From assembly GCA_964344035.1 (NCBI GenBank), contig CAYFLK010000014.1, positions 1 to 62,938 of the forward strand: a DNA stretch of 62,938 bases, read 5' to 3'. The notes under the pieces were generated by a model. It saw only the letters and a list, made by a program, of their open reading frames with translations, did no database searches and was not told where the DNA came from. This document shows, one piece after another, positions 51,943-61,976 of this stretch (positions are counted from its first letter, which is position 1; each line of letters starts with the position of its first letter). This DNA comes from UBA1014 sp964344035. GTDB lineage: Bacteria > SAR324 > NAC60-12. The translations under genes and the position numbers were made by a program.

Positions 51943-53043
51943 TCAGAAAACTCTGCGGCCTTTCAATACCAGCGGGCCGTCACGGTTTTCCTCGGTTATA
52001 TCAAACTCGATGGCATTCGGCATGCGGTTGTTACGCAGCCGCGAACGCAACTTGGAGTGATCCCAATCGTAATTTGTCGCGCCCACCTCGCTTTGACCGA
52101 GAAGCGGAACCCCGGGAGGCTCGGACAACACGTCTCCGCCTTTCATGATCCCCTCATAGCTGGCCAGGTCCATTTCATGATAGGAAATCTCGCTGTTGCC
52201 GAAGTGGCAGCTCGAACAGGGCGCCGAACCGGCAAACCACATGTTGGGCTTGGTGAACAGCGGCAGCACGGAGGTCTCGAAATTCAGTTGCACTCCTCCG
52301 AATGAAAAACTGCCTCCATTCGGTGCGCCTGCATTCACCCATGCACCAATCAGGCCGACGGTGTTCAGCTCGCAGCCGTACTTGTGCTTTTTCTTGCCGT
52401 CGCTGCCCTGGACATGGACACTGTCGCCGTTGATGGTGACGCAAGGACCGTCGCGGTTGGTTTCGGTCAGGTCTTCCGGCCAGTTCGGCGGCATGCGGTT
52501 GTCACGCAGACGCGCGCGCATCTTGGAATGACCCCAGTCGTAATCGGTACCGCCGATGCTGGATTGCCCAAACAGCGGCACTCCAGGAGGCTCAGACAAC
52601 ACGTCTCCACCTTTCATCAGACCGGCGTACGTGGTGACGTCCATCTCATGATAGGCGTTTTCCGAGTTCGCGAAGTGACAACTCGCGCAGGAGCGCGAAC
52701 CTTCGAACCAGACTCCGTCCTGGGTAAACAGGGGCAGAACATCGGTTGCGAATTCGGCGGAATACTTGTTGCCGTCCACCGCCGTGTATTCGAACGGGCC
52801 CGTTTCCGGCGCCCCCGCGCCAACCCACGCGCCGATCAGGTCCACTGCCTTGACTGCGGCATTGGTCTGCTTGACCACCGTGGCGCCTTCCTGTGCGCAC
52901 TCGAGGTACGTGATCAAGGCTTTGGATATACACATCGACACTTTGTCCTCCGCGTGCAGCGAACCGGCAACCATGGCCATCCCGCCCAACATGCCCGCGG
53001 CAAGCAGCAAAATGCGACCTTGCTTAAACCACTTGTGTTTCAT
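51943..53043 (-). CDS. Duplicated-domain c-type cytochrome
   Basis: A 366-residue secreted cytochrome with signal peptide (ILLLAAGMLGGMAMVAGSLHA). Two halves align: each has a haem c site, CASCH or CSSCH, followed by NSExxYHEMD, then GLMKGGDVLSEPPGVPLFGQ, then YDWGHSKMRARLRDNRMP and a DLTETNRDGP end. The internal duplication is clear and spans about 150 residues per unit. It would be periplasmic and probably transfers electrons. It lies near the denitrification genes but is separated from them by intergenic repeats. Confidence 0.8.
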   Translation of the reverse strand: MKHKWFKQGRILLLAAGMLGGMAMVAGSLHAEDKVSMCISKALITYLECAQEGATVVKQTNAAVKAVDLIGAWVGAGAPETGPFEYTAVDGNKYSAEFATDVLPLFTQDGVWFEGSRSCASCHFANSENAYHEMDVTTYAGLMKGGDVLSEPPGVPLFGQSSIGGTDYDWGHSKMRARLRDNRMPPNWPEDLTETNRDGPCVTINGDSVHVQGSDGKKKHKYGCELNTVGLIGAWVNAGAPNGGSFSFGGVQLNFETSVLPLFTKPNMWFAGSAPCSSCHFGNSEISYHEMDLASYEGIMKGGDVLSEPPGVPLLGQSEVGATNYDWDHSKLRSRLRNNRMPNAIEFDITEENRDGPLVLKGRRVF

Positions 53044-53658
53044 TTTTCACCTTTTTGCTGAGGAGGATCCATTGACAGTAACAGTCCTCCTGTTCAAGAA
53101 GCCGCCAGCGATGTCCATGCCCCCTTATTCTCAACAATGGACCGGAAGCTTCGGCATAGGGGTTGAGGCATGTTTAACCGCAAGCACCGTTCCACCCGCT
53201 TTTCAATGATATATTCTCTTTATATTTCAGCTAGATACAGAAACACTAATAAATCTGTGGAGACAAAAAATAATATTATGGGGGAAATTGCGGGGATGAA
53301 ACGGGTAAAAATCCTGGGGATTTGAAAATTTCAGTTCATGCCGATACGGCATAACCGAGATTATCCGAGGACTGGATTCCGCCCTGCCTGCCGGCAGGCA
53401 GGGATCTCCGCTTCGCTCCATCCGGAATGAAATATTTATTTGTGTAGTGCCCTTGAACCAGAATTTATTACCCTAGAATCAAAGGAAGATTCTTTGCACA
53501 AACCATATTACAATGGACCGGAACACTACACGGTCGTGAAACATGACCGGGCTCGGCAACCATGATTTTCAGGGCCGGTGGTTACATATTTCATGATTCC
53601 GGCTCCCCGCATACGCAAGGACAAGCTTTTCGGGAATGACACAATTTACTAATGCATC
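53044..53658. other. Gene-free spacer with palindromic repeats
   Basis: About 615 bases with no gene. A 22-base perfect palindrome (53382-53403, core CTGCCGGCAG) lies within a dispersed element with ends like GGATTCCGCC and ATCCGGAATGA. The rest is AT-rich and shows nothing I recognise. Confidence 0.5.
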
Positions 53659-54423
53659 ATGAATGAACTGGGGGTTTCTCTTTTCCCGCTCATTATCATC
53701 TTCTTTCTGGTCGCCGCGCTCTACTCCTCGGTCGGACTCGGGGGCGGGTCATCGTATGTGGCGATCCTGGCAATCGCCGGAGTGCACTACGAACTGATCC
53801 CCACCACGGCGCTGACGCTAAACGTGGTGGTGACGGTTATCGGGGCCTACAACTAGTGGAGGGGCGGCCATCTCAGCTGGAAGCTGGTCGGAACATTTCT
53901 TATCGCCTCGGTGCCGATGTCATACCTTGGCGGAGCAATTACCCTTGACAGGCAGGTCTTCTACCTGCTGCTGCTGATCACGCTTATTTTTGTCGCGGCC
54001 CGGATTTACCTGCTCGGCGAACTCAGGCTGCTGCCGGGACTGAACACCTGGCAAAAACTGGCGCTCTCACTGCTGCTGGGCGCGATCCTCGGTTTTATCG
54101 CGGGAACGATGGGGATAGGCGGGGGAATATACCTTGTGCCGCTGATCATCGTGCTCGGACTGGCTTCAGAAAAGCAGGCCGCCGCCGCGGGTGCGGTTTT
54201 CGTCCTGCTCAATTCGACTGCCGGACTGGCGGCCCGGTTACAACGCGGGGTGTTCGACCTGGAACTGATGCTCTCGCTGGTGGGCGCGGTGATATTGGGC
54301 GGGTTCATCGGCTCCCATTTCGGCTCGCGGCGATTCCGGCCACGCACCATCCAGAAGATGCTCGGCAGCGTGACCCTCATCGCGATCATACTGCTGACAC
54401 GCAAAATCTGGATGCAATCATGA
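53659..54423 (+). pseudogene. TauE/SafE-type permease with in-frame TAG
   Basis: A reading frame of 254 codons encoding a permease with about eight hydrophobic segments, interrupted by TAG at 53854-53856 (codon 66). GLGGGSSYVAILAIAG before it and GTMGIGGGIYLVPLIIVLG after it are the paired signature loops of the TauE/SafE (sulphite or sulphonate exporter) family. The stop lies in AYN-stop-WRGGHLSW, where relatives have an aromatic residue. Without read-through or correction the protein would lose most helices. It is in a gene-poor stretch. Confidence 0.82.
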
Positions 54424-54644
54424 CTGGGCGCTCCTCGTAACGTTCAGTGTTGTGTTAACACAGTTTTAGCAGGTGGGTAAAGCCTGGACCCACAAGATCT
54501 ATGCGATTTGAGTAGATAATGTTGGTTCATGCTGCGAACTCTCGGATTGTTTCCCGATGATAGTGAGGAACCTATTCCGGAGCAACTGAATGGTCACTCA
54601 ATCCCGGAAACCCTGCTTGCGCCGGTAGTCTGACATGGGTTTTT

Positions 54645-54780
54645 GGGCAGACACAGGGGTCTGCCCCTACAGCATTGTGTGACAACCTAAGGTTGTTCAA
54701 GTACATCAACGCACCGTACACACACAATTGAAAATGTTATCCAACGACGATCCTGTAGGGGCAACCCCCCGTGGTTGCCC
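54645..54780. repeat. GGGCAGAC and GTAGGGGCAACC palindromic repeats
   Basis: Two hairpins, GGGCAGAC/GTCTGCCC (54645-54666) and GGGCAACC/GGTTGCCC (54758-54780), each next to a GTAGGGG or CCCCTAC flank. They belong to the same family as the element at 36962-37039. Region 54424-55068 otherwise holds only a further inverted repeat. Confidence 0.6.
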
Positions 54781-54910
54781 TTTTGCAGGGCTGACAAATA
54801 AATGCAAAGAAGAGGCATGAAGGTAAACAGCATGGGAATGGAGAGGTACGTTCAGGGACATGCCCCTCACCCTCTCATACTGCATTCCGTGGCAGAGCCA
54901 CGGAACGAGG

Positions 54911-55023
54911 AAATACTTGGGTTGCGGGCGAAGCTCGCCTTAGGAGAATGGATTTGTATGCCTCTTACCCACTTAATTTTCATTCCATTCCTCACGCATG
55001 CTATGCCCGCAACCCAAGTATTT
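54911..55023. repeat. 19-bp perfect inverted repeat, MITE-like
   Basis: AAATACTTGGGTTGCGGGC (54911-54929) is repeated in perfect inverted form at 55005-55023. The 113-base element encodes nothing obvious. Confidence 0.65.
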
Positions 55024-55068
55024 ACTCATTTGCTTGACAGCATGACGGGATGAATTAGCTTATTTATC

Positions 55069-55857
55069 TCAGTGACCGCTGCCGGTGCCAGGCAATGTGA
55101 GGGTGTAAGCCAATGTGTCGATTATATCCTGAATCGAATAAGCGAGCATTGATGGCATTTCCTCACCGGGTTGTCCCATCCTCATCTTGTGCAGGGTTTC
55201 CCACGGATTCGATCTTGCAACCGTACCGACAAATTTTGGAGCATCCTTGTCTCCGAAATTGAGTTCACTCCCATCCGCTCCATGACACGCGGCGCAGATG
55301 GTTTGATAAATACGCGCACCATTTGCTACATTGCCGCGGACTTTTTTGGTGCTCCGGTCAATATACTCGTCATTATCAAGCTGCCCTTTGGACACGAAGA
55401 GGGCCAATTTTTCCAGCGCATCCTGAGGCATCAACCCGCCGAATTGATGAGTGTCGTCTTTCAAAACAGCAACCACTTCCTGCTCGGAAGCACCTGCCAT
55501 GTTGCGGATGCCGGGGATGCCGGAGAAATGACTTCCTTTTCTGTAGGCCCCTCGTTTTCCCTTGTAATCCCAGCCATGACATTCCTTGCAGCGCCAGGTG
55601 GATGTACCTTTTTTCTTGCCCATTGCCGGATAAGAAGGATGGGTCTCATTTGGAGCATCGTCACCGAGGTGCTTCCACCACTTGTCATATAAAATCCCTC
55701 CTTGCGCTATTGTGCGAAGTTGTTCTCCGGAATATGCGGATAGATCGTCTCCCCATGCACTTCCAAGAAACAAGGGGGACACGGCAAAAATGAGGGACAA
55801 TGCCAGTATTCGACATTGCGCCCGAGCACTTTTTCTGATCTTAAGCAGATTGTTCAT
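55069..55857 (-). CDS. Dihaem c-type cytochrome
   Basis: A 262-residue periplasmic cytochrome with a signal peptide (LALSLIFAVSPLFLGSAWG). Two haem c sites: CKECHGWDYKGK at about residue 90 and CAACHGADGSE at about 190. Methionines in SGIPGIRNM and MPSMLAYS are candidate axial ligands. It lies at the head of a run of minus-strand cytochrome genes that leads to nirS and nap. Role probably electron transfer; the partner is not known. Confidence 0.82.
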   Translation of the reverse strand: MNNLLKIRKSARAQCRILALSLIFAVSPLFLGSAWGDDLSAYSGEQLRTIAQGGILYDKWWKHLGDDAPNETHPSYPAMGKKKGTSTWRCKECHGWDYKGKRGAYRKGSHFSGIPGIRNMAGASEQEVVAVLKDDTHQFGGLMPQDALEKLALFVSKGQLDNDEYIDRSTKKVRGNVANGARIYQTICAACHGADGSELNFGDKDAPKFVGTVARSNPWETLHKMRMGQPGEEMPSMLAYSIQDIIDTLAYTLTLPGTGSGH

Positions 55858-56354
55858 ACTACCTCTTTTATGAAAGGTTCATCTTGATTGAGAACGGACA
55901 ATCGTTCTCTCCCTCTGCGTTGCGGATGCCCCGGTGGACTGGAACTGAAGCTTTCACGTTCTTCCCGGGAACCATAAGTTCCCTTCCAAACAGGGTTCAT
56001 GGACCCGGCTCACCTGTTCGAAACACCATGTGTACGATGAGCATCCGAACCATTGCCGGACAGCCTTGTTTTGAGCGGTCCAGCGCCTACCGTCCCGCAT
56101 CGTCCAACCCCTTCCCCCCGGAGTTCCGAATCTTCAACATCCTCCGACCGGGTTTTCCCCCGGCGCCACGCTATCCGGATCCTGACTCTCTCAGGTGGAG
56201 GAAACAGGCTCAGTCTTGCATTAATAATATGGGGGGTTTTGTCAGGCTGTATATAGGGAATTTTACTATTGGTAGATTCTGCTCCCCTCACATAGTAGTT
56301 ATACGTATGCGTGGATTTTCGGACATCCACAGATAATAGCCCGCAAAATAGGTT
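55858..56354. other. Gene-free spacer between cytochrome genes
   Basis: About 500 bases; a plus-strand frame of 150 codons exists but has no recognisable domain and no ribosome-binding site. No terminator or repeat stands out. Confidence 0.4.
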
Positions 56355-56780
56355 TCAGCGCTTTGGTTGCGCAAACCCGCGGATGAAAGAGACCATGCCC
56401 CAGATTTTATTCTCGTTCCAATTTATTGCTGAACCGGGACCATACGCGGGCATCGAAGATCTTTCCTGCCCGCCTTTTTCAATCTGGTAGAACAACTGGC
56501 CGTCCGTTCTGCTGTTCATGAATGAAGAATCAGTGAAATCCGCGGGAGGGACTTTCCCCTTCGCTTTCTTGCCTTTGCCGTCACCTTTCTTGCCGTGACA
56601 GCGCGAGCATTTGCTTTTGAACTGGCGCGCGAAATAACGGACCTGATTCTCCGACAACACGACGGGGTTGACCCGGGAGGTGTATTCCTCCGGGACTCCT
56701 TCCGCTGTTTCAGGCGGAACTGCGAAATGCGGCGCGGCCGGGACAATCAGCAAAACCAGGGATATAAACAGGATTCTCAT
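56355..56780 (-). CDS. Monohaem c-type cytochrome
   Basis: About 141 residues from the ATG at 56780, which gives a signal peptide (RILFISLVLLIVPAAPHFA). One haem c site, CSRCHGKKGDGKGKKAKGKV, then DFTDSSFM and QERSSMPAYG, whose Met is the likely sixth ligand. It resembles small soluble cytochromes that feed NirS or an oxidase. It lies 290 bases from the end of nirS on the same strand. Confidence 0.8.
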   Translation of the reverse strand: MRILFISLVLLIVPAAPHFAVPPETAEGVPEEYTSRVNPVVLSENQVRYFARQFKSKCSRCHGKKGDGKGKKAKGKVPPADFTDSSFMNSRTDGQLFYQIEKGGQERSSMPAYGPGSAINWNENKIWGMVSFIRGFAQPKR

Positions 56781-56969
56781 CACTTGAAGTCGTGCATGCG
56801 GGGGGAGGGGAGAAGTGGGCTGTTCACTCAAGCTACTCAGCGCTCCGCTTTCGTGAAGGTGCTGCTCGGAAGCGGATTGTGACACTGGTTTACCTGCCTG
56901 ACTGCGAGTGAACAGCCCGGTTCAAGAATTAGGCTCCTAATATTTCATTCTTGGACAATATGTCTAAAA

Positions 56970-57050
56970 CTTTTCGTTTTCGAAATCGGAATCGGAATCG
57001 GAATTCGATAACGATAGCGATCCCGATAGCGATCCCGATTGTATTGTTTA
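56970..57050. repeat. Six-base periodic low-complexity sequence
   Basis: ATCGGA units followed by CGATAGCGATCC-type units in the spacer between the monohaem cytochrome and nirS. The period is six or twelve, not seven as in the tail cluster. Confidence 0.6.
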
Positions 57051-57072
57051 CAGGCGAAGCCAGTGTTAGGGA

Positions 57073-58689
57073 TCAGTAGATGTCATTTACCGTGTTATAG
57101 ACGTTCCACTTGCCGGTCGGCGTTATCAGCCAGTCCCCGGTGATCCGTTTTTTCAGCTTCGGTGGGTAGACGGTGTCGTCAAAGACGAGCAGTTCGCCTT
57201 TGCGGTCCCAGACCGCCGTCCACACTTCGGTGCCTGCTTTGTTATACTCGAAATGGACTACCTTTCCATGGTCGGCAACCTGGAAACAGTTTGCGCCGGC
57301 ATTGAAATCATCCTTTTTGAGTACACAGATGCGCTTGTTTTCACCCTCGCCCTTTGCCAGGGTGGTGTCGGTCCAGATGTGGTTGCTGTTCGGATGGGTT
57401 TTCAGGAACAGCCCCGGACCCGCGGTCTGCACTTCACGAAGAATCTTCCAGGCATGCTGCGGATGCCCTTCCGGATCGGAGCCGTAAACGGTGATCAGCC
57501 CCTCGCCGAGGTGCGTGGTCGCGCTCACCGGTCCGTATTCCGGATCGTTCCAGTTTGCGCCGCGTCCCGGGTGGGGCTTGGTGCCCGTCTCGATGGCGGC
57601 AGTCAGCTTGCCTTCCTTGGTGTCGATCACCATGATCTTGTCGCGCATGTTCGCCGCGATCAGGAGGTAGCGCCCTGTGGCGTCATAGCCTCCGTCATGG
57701 AGGAAACGTTCGGTCTCGATCTGGGTCAGCTTCAGGCTTTTCAGGTCCGAATAATCGACCAGCCACACCAGCCCGGTTTCCTTGATCGCTATCACCCATT
57801 CCGGATTGAACTTGGAGGCGACAATGGTCGCGACCCGGGGTTCCGGATGATACTCGTTGGTGTCATAGACATGGGAACGCGTCGAGACGATCTTCTTCGG
57901 CTCCAGCGTCTGCCCGTCGATAATCACCATCTGCGGCGGCCAGTAACAGCCGACGACGGCGAGCTTGTCGTCGAAGTTCCCGAGCGGCCCGTTGTACTTG
58001 GACACGTCGATCGAACGTGCGTCCATGCAGACCTTGACTTCCGCCACCAGCTGGGGCGGGTTCGTGAACAGGTCGATCATCGCCACCTTGCCGTCACGCC
58101 CGATGGTGTAGAAATAACGGCCGGTTTTTGACGCGCGGAAGATATGGGACGCATACCCGGTCTTGACAACCGCGACTTTTTCGTATGTGTCTCCGTCCAT
58201 GATGGCGCCCTTGCCTACATCCCGAAGGATCACACCGAAGAAATTGTCGATGTTGCGGTTGTGCTGAGGAGATGCCGGACGCTGATCAGGCGCCACGAAC
58301 ACCTTGTGGCTACTCTTCATCTTCTCCAGCCCCATCTCCGGCGGGACCGGCGCCGGGACGCGGATGTACCGGGCCATCAGCGCGGTATCCTCGTTGCTCA
58401 TTTCCCCGGTTCGGCCCCAGCCGGGCATGCCCGCGTCGGTGCCGCTGAAAATCACCTCTTCCAGATCGGAGATGCTTTCCTTCAGCATTTCCTCATGCGT
58501 GATTTTCGGACCGGTGGCGCCTTTCCTCAAGGTGCCGTGACATCCGGAGCATCGGTCAAAGTAGATCTGCTTCCCCTTCTCGAACTCCATGTCGCTCATT
58601 TTTTCCGCGCCCAGTGCGATACCCGCGCCGGACCATGCCAGCAGTGCGGATAATCCCGCGACCACAATGAATTTATTGCTTTTTTTCAT
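57073..58689 (-). CDS. nirS: Cytochrome cd1 nitrite reductase
   Basis: A 538-residue periplasmic enzyme reducing nitrite to nitric oxide. The ATG at 58689 follows AAGGGAGAGG and gives a signal peptide (FIVVAGLSALLAWSGAGIALG). Haem c binds at CSGCHGTLRKGATGP. Haem d1 features of the propeller are present: proximal His in KTGYASHIFR, the distal pair in YHPEPRVATI and ERFLHDGGYD, and GTKPHPGRGANW. The ending KWNVYNTVNDIY is typical of NirS. Downstream, haem d1 biosynthesis genes (nirDFGHJ) are not in the window, so they must be elsewhere. It neighbours the octahaem gene. Confidence 0.95.
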   Translation of the reverse strand: MKKSNKFIVVAGLSALLAWSGAGIALGAEKMSDMEFEKGKQIYFDRCSGCHGTLRKGATGPKITHEEMLKESISDLEEVIFSGTDAGMPGWGRTGEMSNEDTALMARYIRVPAPVPPEMGLEKMKSSHKVFVAPDQRPASPQHNRNIDNFFGVILRDVGKGAIMDGDTYEKVAVVKTGYASHIFRASKTGRYFYTIGRDGKVAMIDLFTNPPQLVAEVKVCMDARSIDVSKYNGPLGNFDDKLAVVGCYWPPQMVIIDGQTLEPKKIVSTRSHVYDTNEYHPEPRVATIVASKFNPEWVIAIKETGLVWLVDYSDLKSLKLTQIETERFLHDGGYDATGRYLLIAANMRDKIMVIDTKEGKLTAAIETGTKPHPGRGANWNDPEYGPVSATTHLGEGLITVYGSDPEGHPQHAWKILREVQTAGPGLFLKTHPNSNHIWTDTTLAKGEGENKRICVLKKDDFNAGANCFQVADHGKVVHFEYNKAGTEVWTAVWDRKGELLVFDDTVYPPKLKKRITGDWLITPTGKWNVYNTVNDIY

Positions 58690-58999
58690 ACCTCTCCCTT
58701 TAAGAAGATGTTCAATGAGCGGTCGTTCCCCTCCCTGGCCCTGCTCCTTGCAGGGCTGAACAACGCATTGCTGTTCCGTCAACTCCTCCCGCGCAAGCGA
58801 GGGGTTGTGGACGTTTTACATCAGCGGCGCGGCTCATTGCCGAATGCCGGCTGACACGTCCCGGGCGGATTGACGGCCGCCCGGGTGAAAATTCGCAGGG
58901 GAAGCCCGCTGTTCCGTTTCCCCTGCATGCCTGAAAGACTGCGCCCGTGCTCTCTCTCACTCTGGGAGAGGGTTGGTGTGCGGGTTGCAGGCGTTGGGG

Positions 59000-60517
59000 T
59001 TAATATTTCTTGTTCTGCACGATGTCCGTGTAGCCGTCCATGATCAGCTGGATATCAGCCTTGCACTGCGCGTGGTCTTCGCACAGATGCATCGACCCTT
59101 CCAGGATTTCATTAACGGCGGTGTTTAGCGGCGCCCATCCATACCAATGCGCATAGTCGTTGCTGGCATGGAACGCTCCCTGGAACGCCCGTTGCCGGTG
59201 TTCAAGGAAGATCAGGTACAGCTCCTGCTCGACAGAAGACCGTGCCCAGTAGTACTCGAGGAGATTCGGGCCGATCGTCCAGTTCTTGGGTTTCTCCAGC
59301 TTGCCGTGACGGTAAAGCGTGAAGACTGCGTCAAAGGCTTTTGCGTAAACCGCGTCCGCAGCACGGATGATCTTGTCCGATGCATCGAAATGCCCCTGCA
59401 CATAGTCCTTCGCGTGACACTGGTTGCACGTTTTTTTCATTTTCATGCGCAGTTCGTTGAACTCATCAGGACCGCGCGCAAACTTGCCCTGCACCACCGC
59501 GGCGGTGAAAACCGGCGTCGGTTGCAGGTCTTTACCGCTGAGCACTCCCGCGGCAATCAGGTATTTTGCCCGGTGCAGCACCCAAAGCGGATTGTCGTCC
59601 ACTCCGTCGAAATTGCCCGAAGGAAGCTTGGCCGCCAGGTTCTTCAGGTTTTCCACCAGTTCCGGGACAGTCATGTGACTGAACGCGAGCAGCTCGTATG
59701 GCGCCGATTCCTTGACCGCGCCATAGGCGTCGATGATAGCCAGCACATTTTCCTTGGTCGGTACCCGCAGCCCAAGAAAACCCCAGGGCGTACCGACATC
59801 ATGTCTGCCCCGGTTCATGTGGCATTTTTGACAGGTCGGCGCCCGTCCGTTGTTGTCTTCATCTTCGATGCCCCAGATGATCCCGTGCTTGGATGAGGTG
59901 TACATCTCCCACTGCGGATGGTCGAAGCCCATGTGGCAGTTGGAACAGGTGCGCGGGTCCTTAGCTTCCGCGCGGCTGAACTTGTGCCGTGTGTGACAGG
60001 CGTCGCACTGGGCATTGCCGTAGTGGTATTGTTCTTCCTCCAGGCCTTTGTCGTGAGTCAAGGCCCCCATGTTGCCTTCCAGGACCCCCTGGTATCCCTT
60101 GCGCCCGATCTTGTGGCATCCGGAACACCCGCGGTATCCTTCCTTGCTCAACGCGTCGGGGATTTTGTGCCAGGCCGGCTGGGTCTTCATCGCGAACCAG
60201 GCCAGGTCGTGCTTGCCCCTGCGGTATTCCGCCAGCCTCTCTTCGTGGCACTCTCCGCAGGTTTCCGCGGTCGGCATATCCACCAGGTTGTAGTCCTCCA
60301 TGGTTTTGTGCTTGTCTCCATGACAATCCGCACAGTGCGCGCCTTCGATGCTGTTGGCCATCGTACTGCTCAGGTAATCCTGGACAATCCCCGGAGTAAT
60401 TTTGATATGGCAATCCATGCAGCCTTCCGCACCTTCCGTTGCGGCCTGAACAGACCCCCCGGAAAAGAACAGAAGCAGGCCGCACGCAAATGCCGTCATC
60501 CATAGGTTTCTACCCAT
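59000..60517 (-). CDS. Octahaem hydroxylamine oxidoreductase-like cytochrome
   Basis: A 505-residue protein from the ATG at 60517 (AAAGGTG precedes it), with signal peptide (FACGLLLFFSGGSVQA). Eight CxxCH sites: CMDCH, CADCH, CGECH, CSGCH, CDACH, CSNCH, CQKCH and CNQCH, the number and spacing of the HAO family. The C-terminal helical part (ARSSVEQELYLIF then DYAHWYGWAPLNTAV) fits. Family members oxidise hydroxylamine (with a cross-linked Tyr) or reduce nitrite or hydroxylamine (without it); which applies needs an alignment. No NapC/NrfH or cytochrome c554 gene is adjacent. It lies between nirS and napB. Confidence 0.9.
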   Translation of the reverse strand: MGRNLWMTAFACGLLLFFSGGSVQAATEGAEGCMDCHIKITPGIVQDYLSSTMANSIEGAHCADCHGDKHKTMEDYNLVDMPTAETCGECHEERLAEYRRGKHDLAWFAMKTQPAWHKIPDALSKEGYRGCSGCHKIGRKGYQGVLEGNMGALTHDKGLEEEQYHYGNAQCDACHTRHKFSRAEAKDPRTCSNCHMGFDHPQWEMYTSSKHGIIWGIEDEDNNGRAPTCQKCHMNRGRHDVGTPWGFLGLRVPTKENVLAIIDAYGAVKESAPYELLAFSHMTVPELVENLKNLAAKLPSGNFDGVDDNPLWVLHRAKYLIAAGVLSGKDLQPTPVFTAAVVQGKFARGPDEFNELRMKMKKTCNQCHAKDYVQGHFDASDKIIRAADAVYAKAFDAVFTLYRHGKLEKPKNWTIGPNLLEYYWARSSVEQELYLIFLEHRQRAFQGAFHASNDYAHWYGWAPLNTAVNEILEGSMHLCEDHAQCKADIQLIMDGYTDIVQNKKY

Positions 60518-60648
60518 ATTCACCTTTCTAATGAAAAGGGTTGAAGAAACACAGCGGCCCTGCAATACCATGTTTCGGAATTAAGTCCGGGGTAACGCAA
60601 GAACACCCGGACCGTTATACAGGCCCTGATCGGACCTGCAAACCTCCG

Positions 60649-61104
60649 TTATTTCCCGGCAAAGCGGTTGTCCACCAACGGTTTTGCGTCCGCCTGCGTC
60701 ACATGGCAGGTGAGGCACATGTAACGGGCGCCGGAAAGCTGCTCAGCGGATTCGTCGGTGAAGTGATCAATGGACATGGGCGGATCATCGTCATCCTTCT
60801 TATCTGCGGTGTGACAGTCAGTGCATCCGTTGTTTTGCAGATTCACTTCCATGTCCTCCACCAGGTGGGAAATCAGAGGCGGTGCGCCTTCCCACGCCCG
60901 AGGCAGCAGTTCATTTTCCCCGGGGTCCTTGGCATTGAAGGGAAACAGGGGCACTGCCGGATTTACCAGCACGGCAGCCTGCCGCAAACCGATGTTGCGG
61001 TCCCTGATCCCTTCCGCGACGGCCCAGCCCCAGGCAGCAAGCAAAAAGATCATCAGCATGGCGGAACCACCCATGATCAGGATGAATGAGCTACGTTTTT
61101 TCAT
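60649..61104 (-). CDS. napB: Periplasmic nitrate reductase dihaem subunit
   Basis: A 151-residue protein with an N-terminal helix (FILIMGGSAMLMIFLLAAWGW). Two haem c sites: CTDCH after PPLISHLVEDMEVNLQNNG and CLTCH later, as in NapB. PPLISH-VED is a strong family marker. It passes electrons to NapA. Its start overlaps the napH stop, and the gene order napA-G-H-B is that of many deltaproteobacteria and relatives lacking napC. Confidence 0.93.
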   Translation of the reverse strand: MKKRSSFILIMGGSAMLMIFLLAAWGWAVAEGIRDRNIGLRQAAVLVNPAVPLFPFNAKDPGENELLPRAWEGAPPLISHLVEDMEVNLQNNGCTDCHTADKKDDDDPPMSIDHFTDESAEQLSGARYMCLTCHVTQADAKPLVDNRFAGK

Positions 61105-61976
61105 GAGACCTCTTTGGTTTCGAATTGTTGAAATTCAGGCATCGGGTTTACCAGTGCGAGTTCAAGCGCGTCCTGTGGACAAAGCGTGGTGCAGCGCAGG
61201 CAGTTGGTGCAAGCCCATGAATTCACCCTGCCCGCGGCCCGGAGTTCGCTCAGGTTAAGCACATGCGGTTCCGGGCATATCCGGTGACACTTTCCGCATT
61301 GGTCGCACCTGCCTGAGTCAAAACTAATGCGCGGCAGGCGCAAAACGCCGAGCAGCGAGTAGAACGCACCGAGCGGACAAAGATGGCCGCACCATCCGTG
61401 ACGGACGAGCAGCAGGTCGAACAGGAAAATACCAAACACCGCGGTCCAGCCGATGCCGAGTCCGAAGATCAGTTCACGGTGCAGGCCGCTGATCGGGCTG
61501 ACCCATTCGAATGCCGCCACGCCTGTGAGCACGGACAGCACAAGAGCCGTGCCCAATGCCACCCAGCGCAGGCCCCGATTGAGTTGATAGGCGGTGCGGA
61601 TATTCAGTTTCCTGCGCGTCCACGCGGCCAGGTCGGTCACCATGTTCATCGGGCAGACCCAACTGCAGAAGACCCTTCCGCCCAGCACGGCATAAAAGAG
61701 GAACACGATCAACGCACCCAGCAGCGCGTCCGTCCCGAGGGATTGCCCCGCGGACAGAATCTGCAGCACCGCGAAGGGGTCCGCGAGCGGGATTTCTTCA
61801 AACAGCCAGGAGGCTGAAAGATTGCCTCGCAGCACCGTCCAGTCCCAAAGCAAAGCGCCTGAAAACAGGAACAGGATCCCGATCTGCGTCACCCGGCGGG
61901 CGATCAGGTAACGCATTCCCCAGAGGATGGTTGCGGGTGATTCCCGCGACAGGTCGTTTCCGCTTGATTCAGTCAT
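61101..61976 (-). CDS. napH: Nap quinol dehydrogenase membrane subunit
   Basis: A 291-residue membrane ferredoxin. Four to five hydrophobic segments with the membrane cysteine motifs FCSWVCPMN and WCGHLCPLGAF, then two 4Fe-4S motifs, CDQCGKCHRICPEP and CTNCLRCTTLCP. With NapG it takes electrons from quinol to the periplasmic Nap proteins. It overlaps napG at its start and napB at its end. Confidence 0.94.
   Translation of the reverse strand: MTESSGNDLSRESPATILWGMRYLIARRVTQIGILFLFSGALLWDWTVLRGNLSASWLFEEIPLADPFAVLQILSAGQSLGTDALLGALIVFLFYAVLGGRVFCSWVCPMNMVTDLAAWTRRKLNIRTAYQLNRGLRWVALGTALVLSVLTGVAAFEWVSPISGLHRELIFGLGIGWTAVFGIFLFDLLLVRHGWCGHLCPLGAFYSLLGVLRLPRISFDSGRCDQCGKCHRICPEPHVLNLSELRAAGRVNSWACTNCLRCTTLCPQDALELALVNPMPEFQQFETKEVS

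Noticed and set aside
47466..54423. Genome-wide recoding of TAG (pyrrolysine or suppressor)
   Set aside because: TAG ends several intact genes (binding protein at 2866, livF at 7961), and the VOC gene has TAA instead. Mutation or error fits better.
55884..56336. 150-codon plus-strand frame between cytochrome genes
   Set aside because: Pro/Arg/Ser-rich with no domain, opposite in direction to its neighbours.
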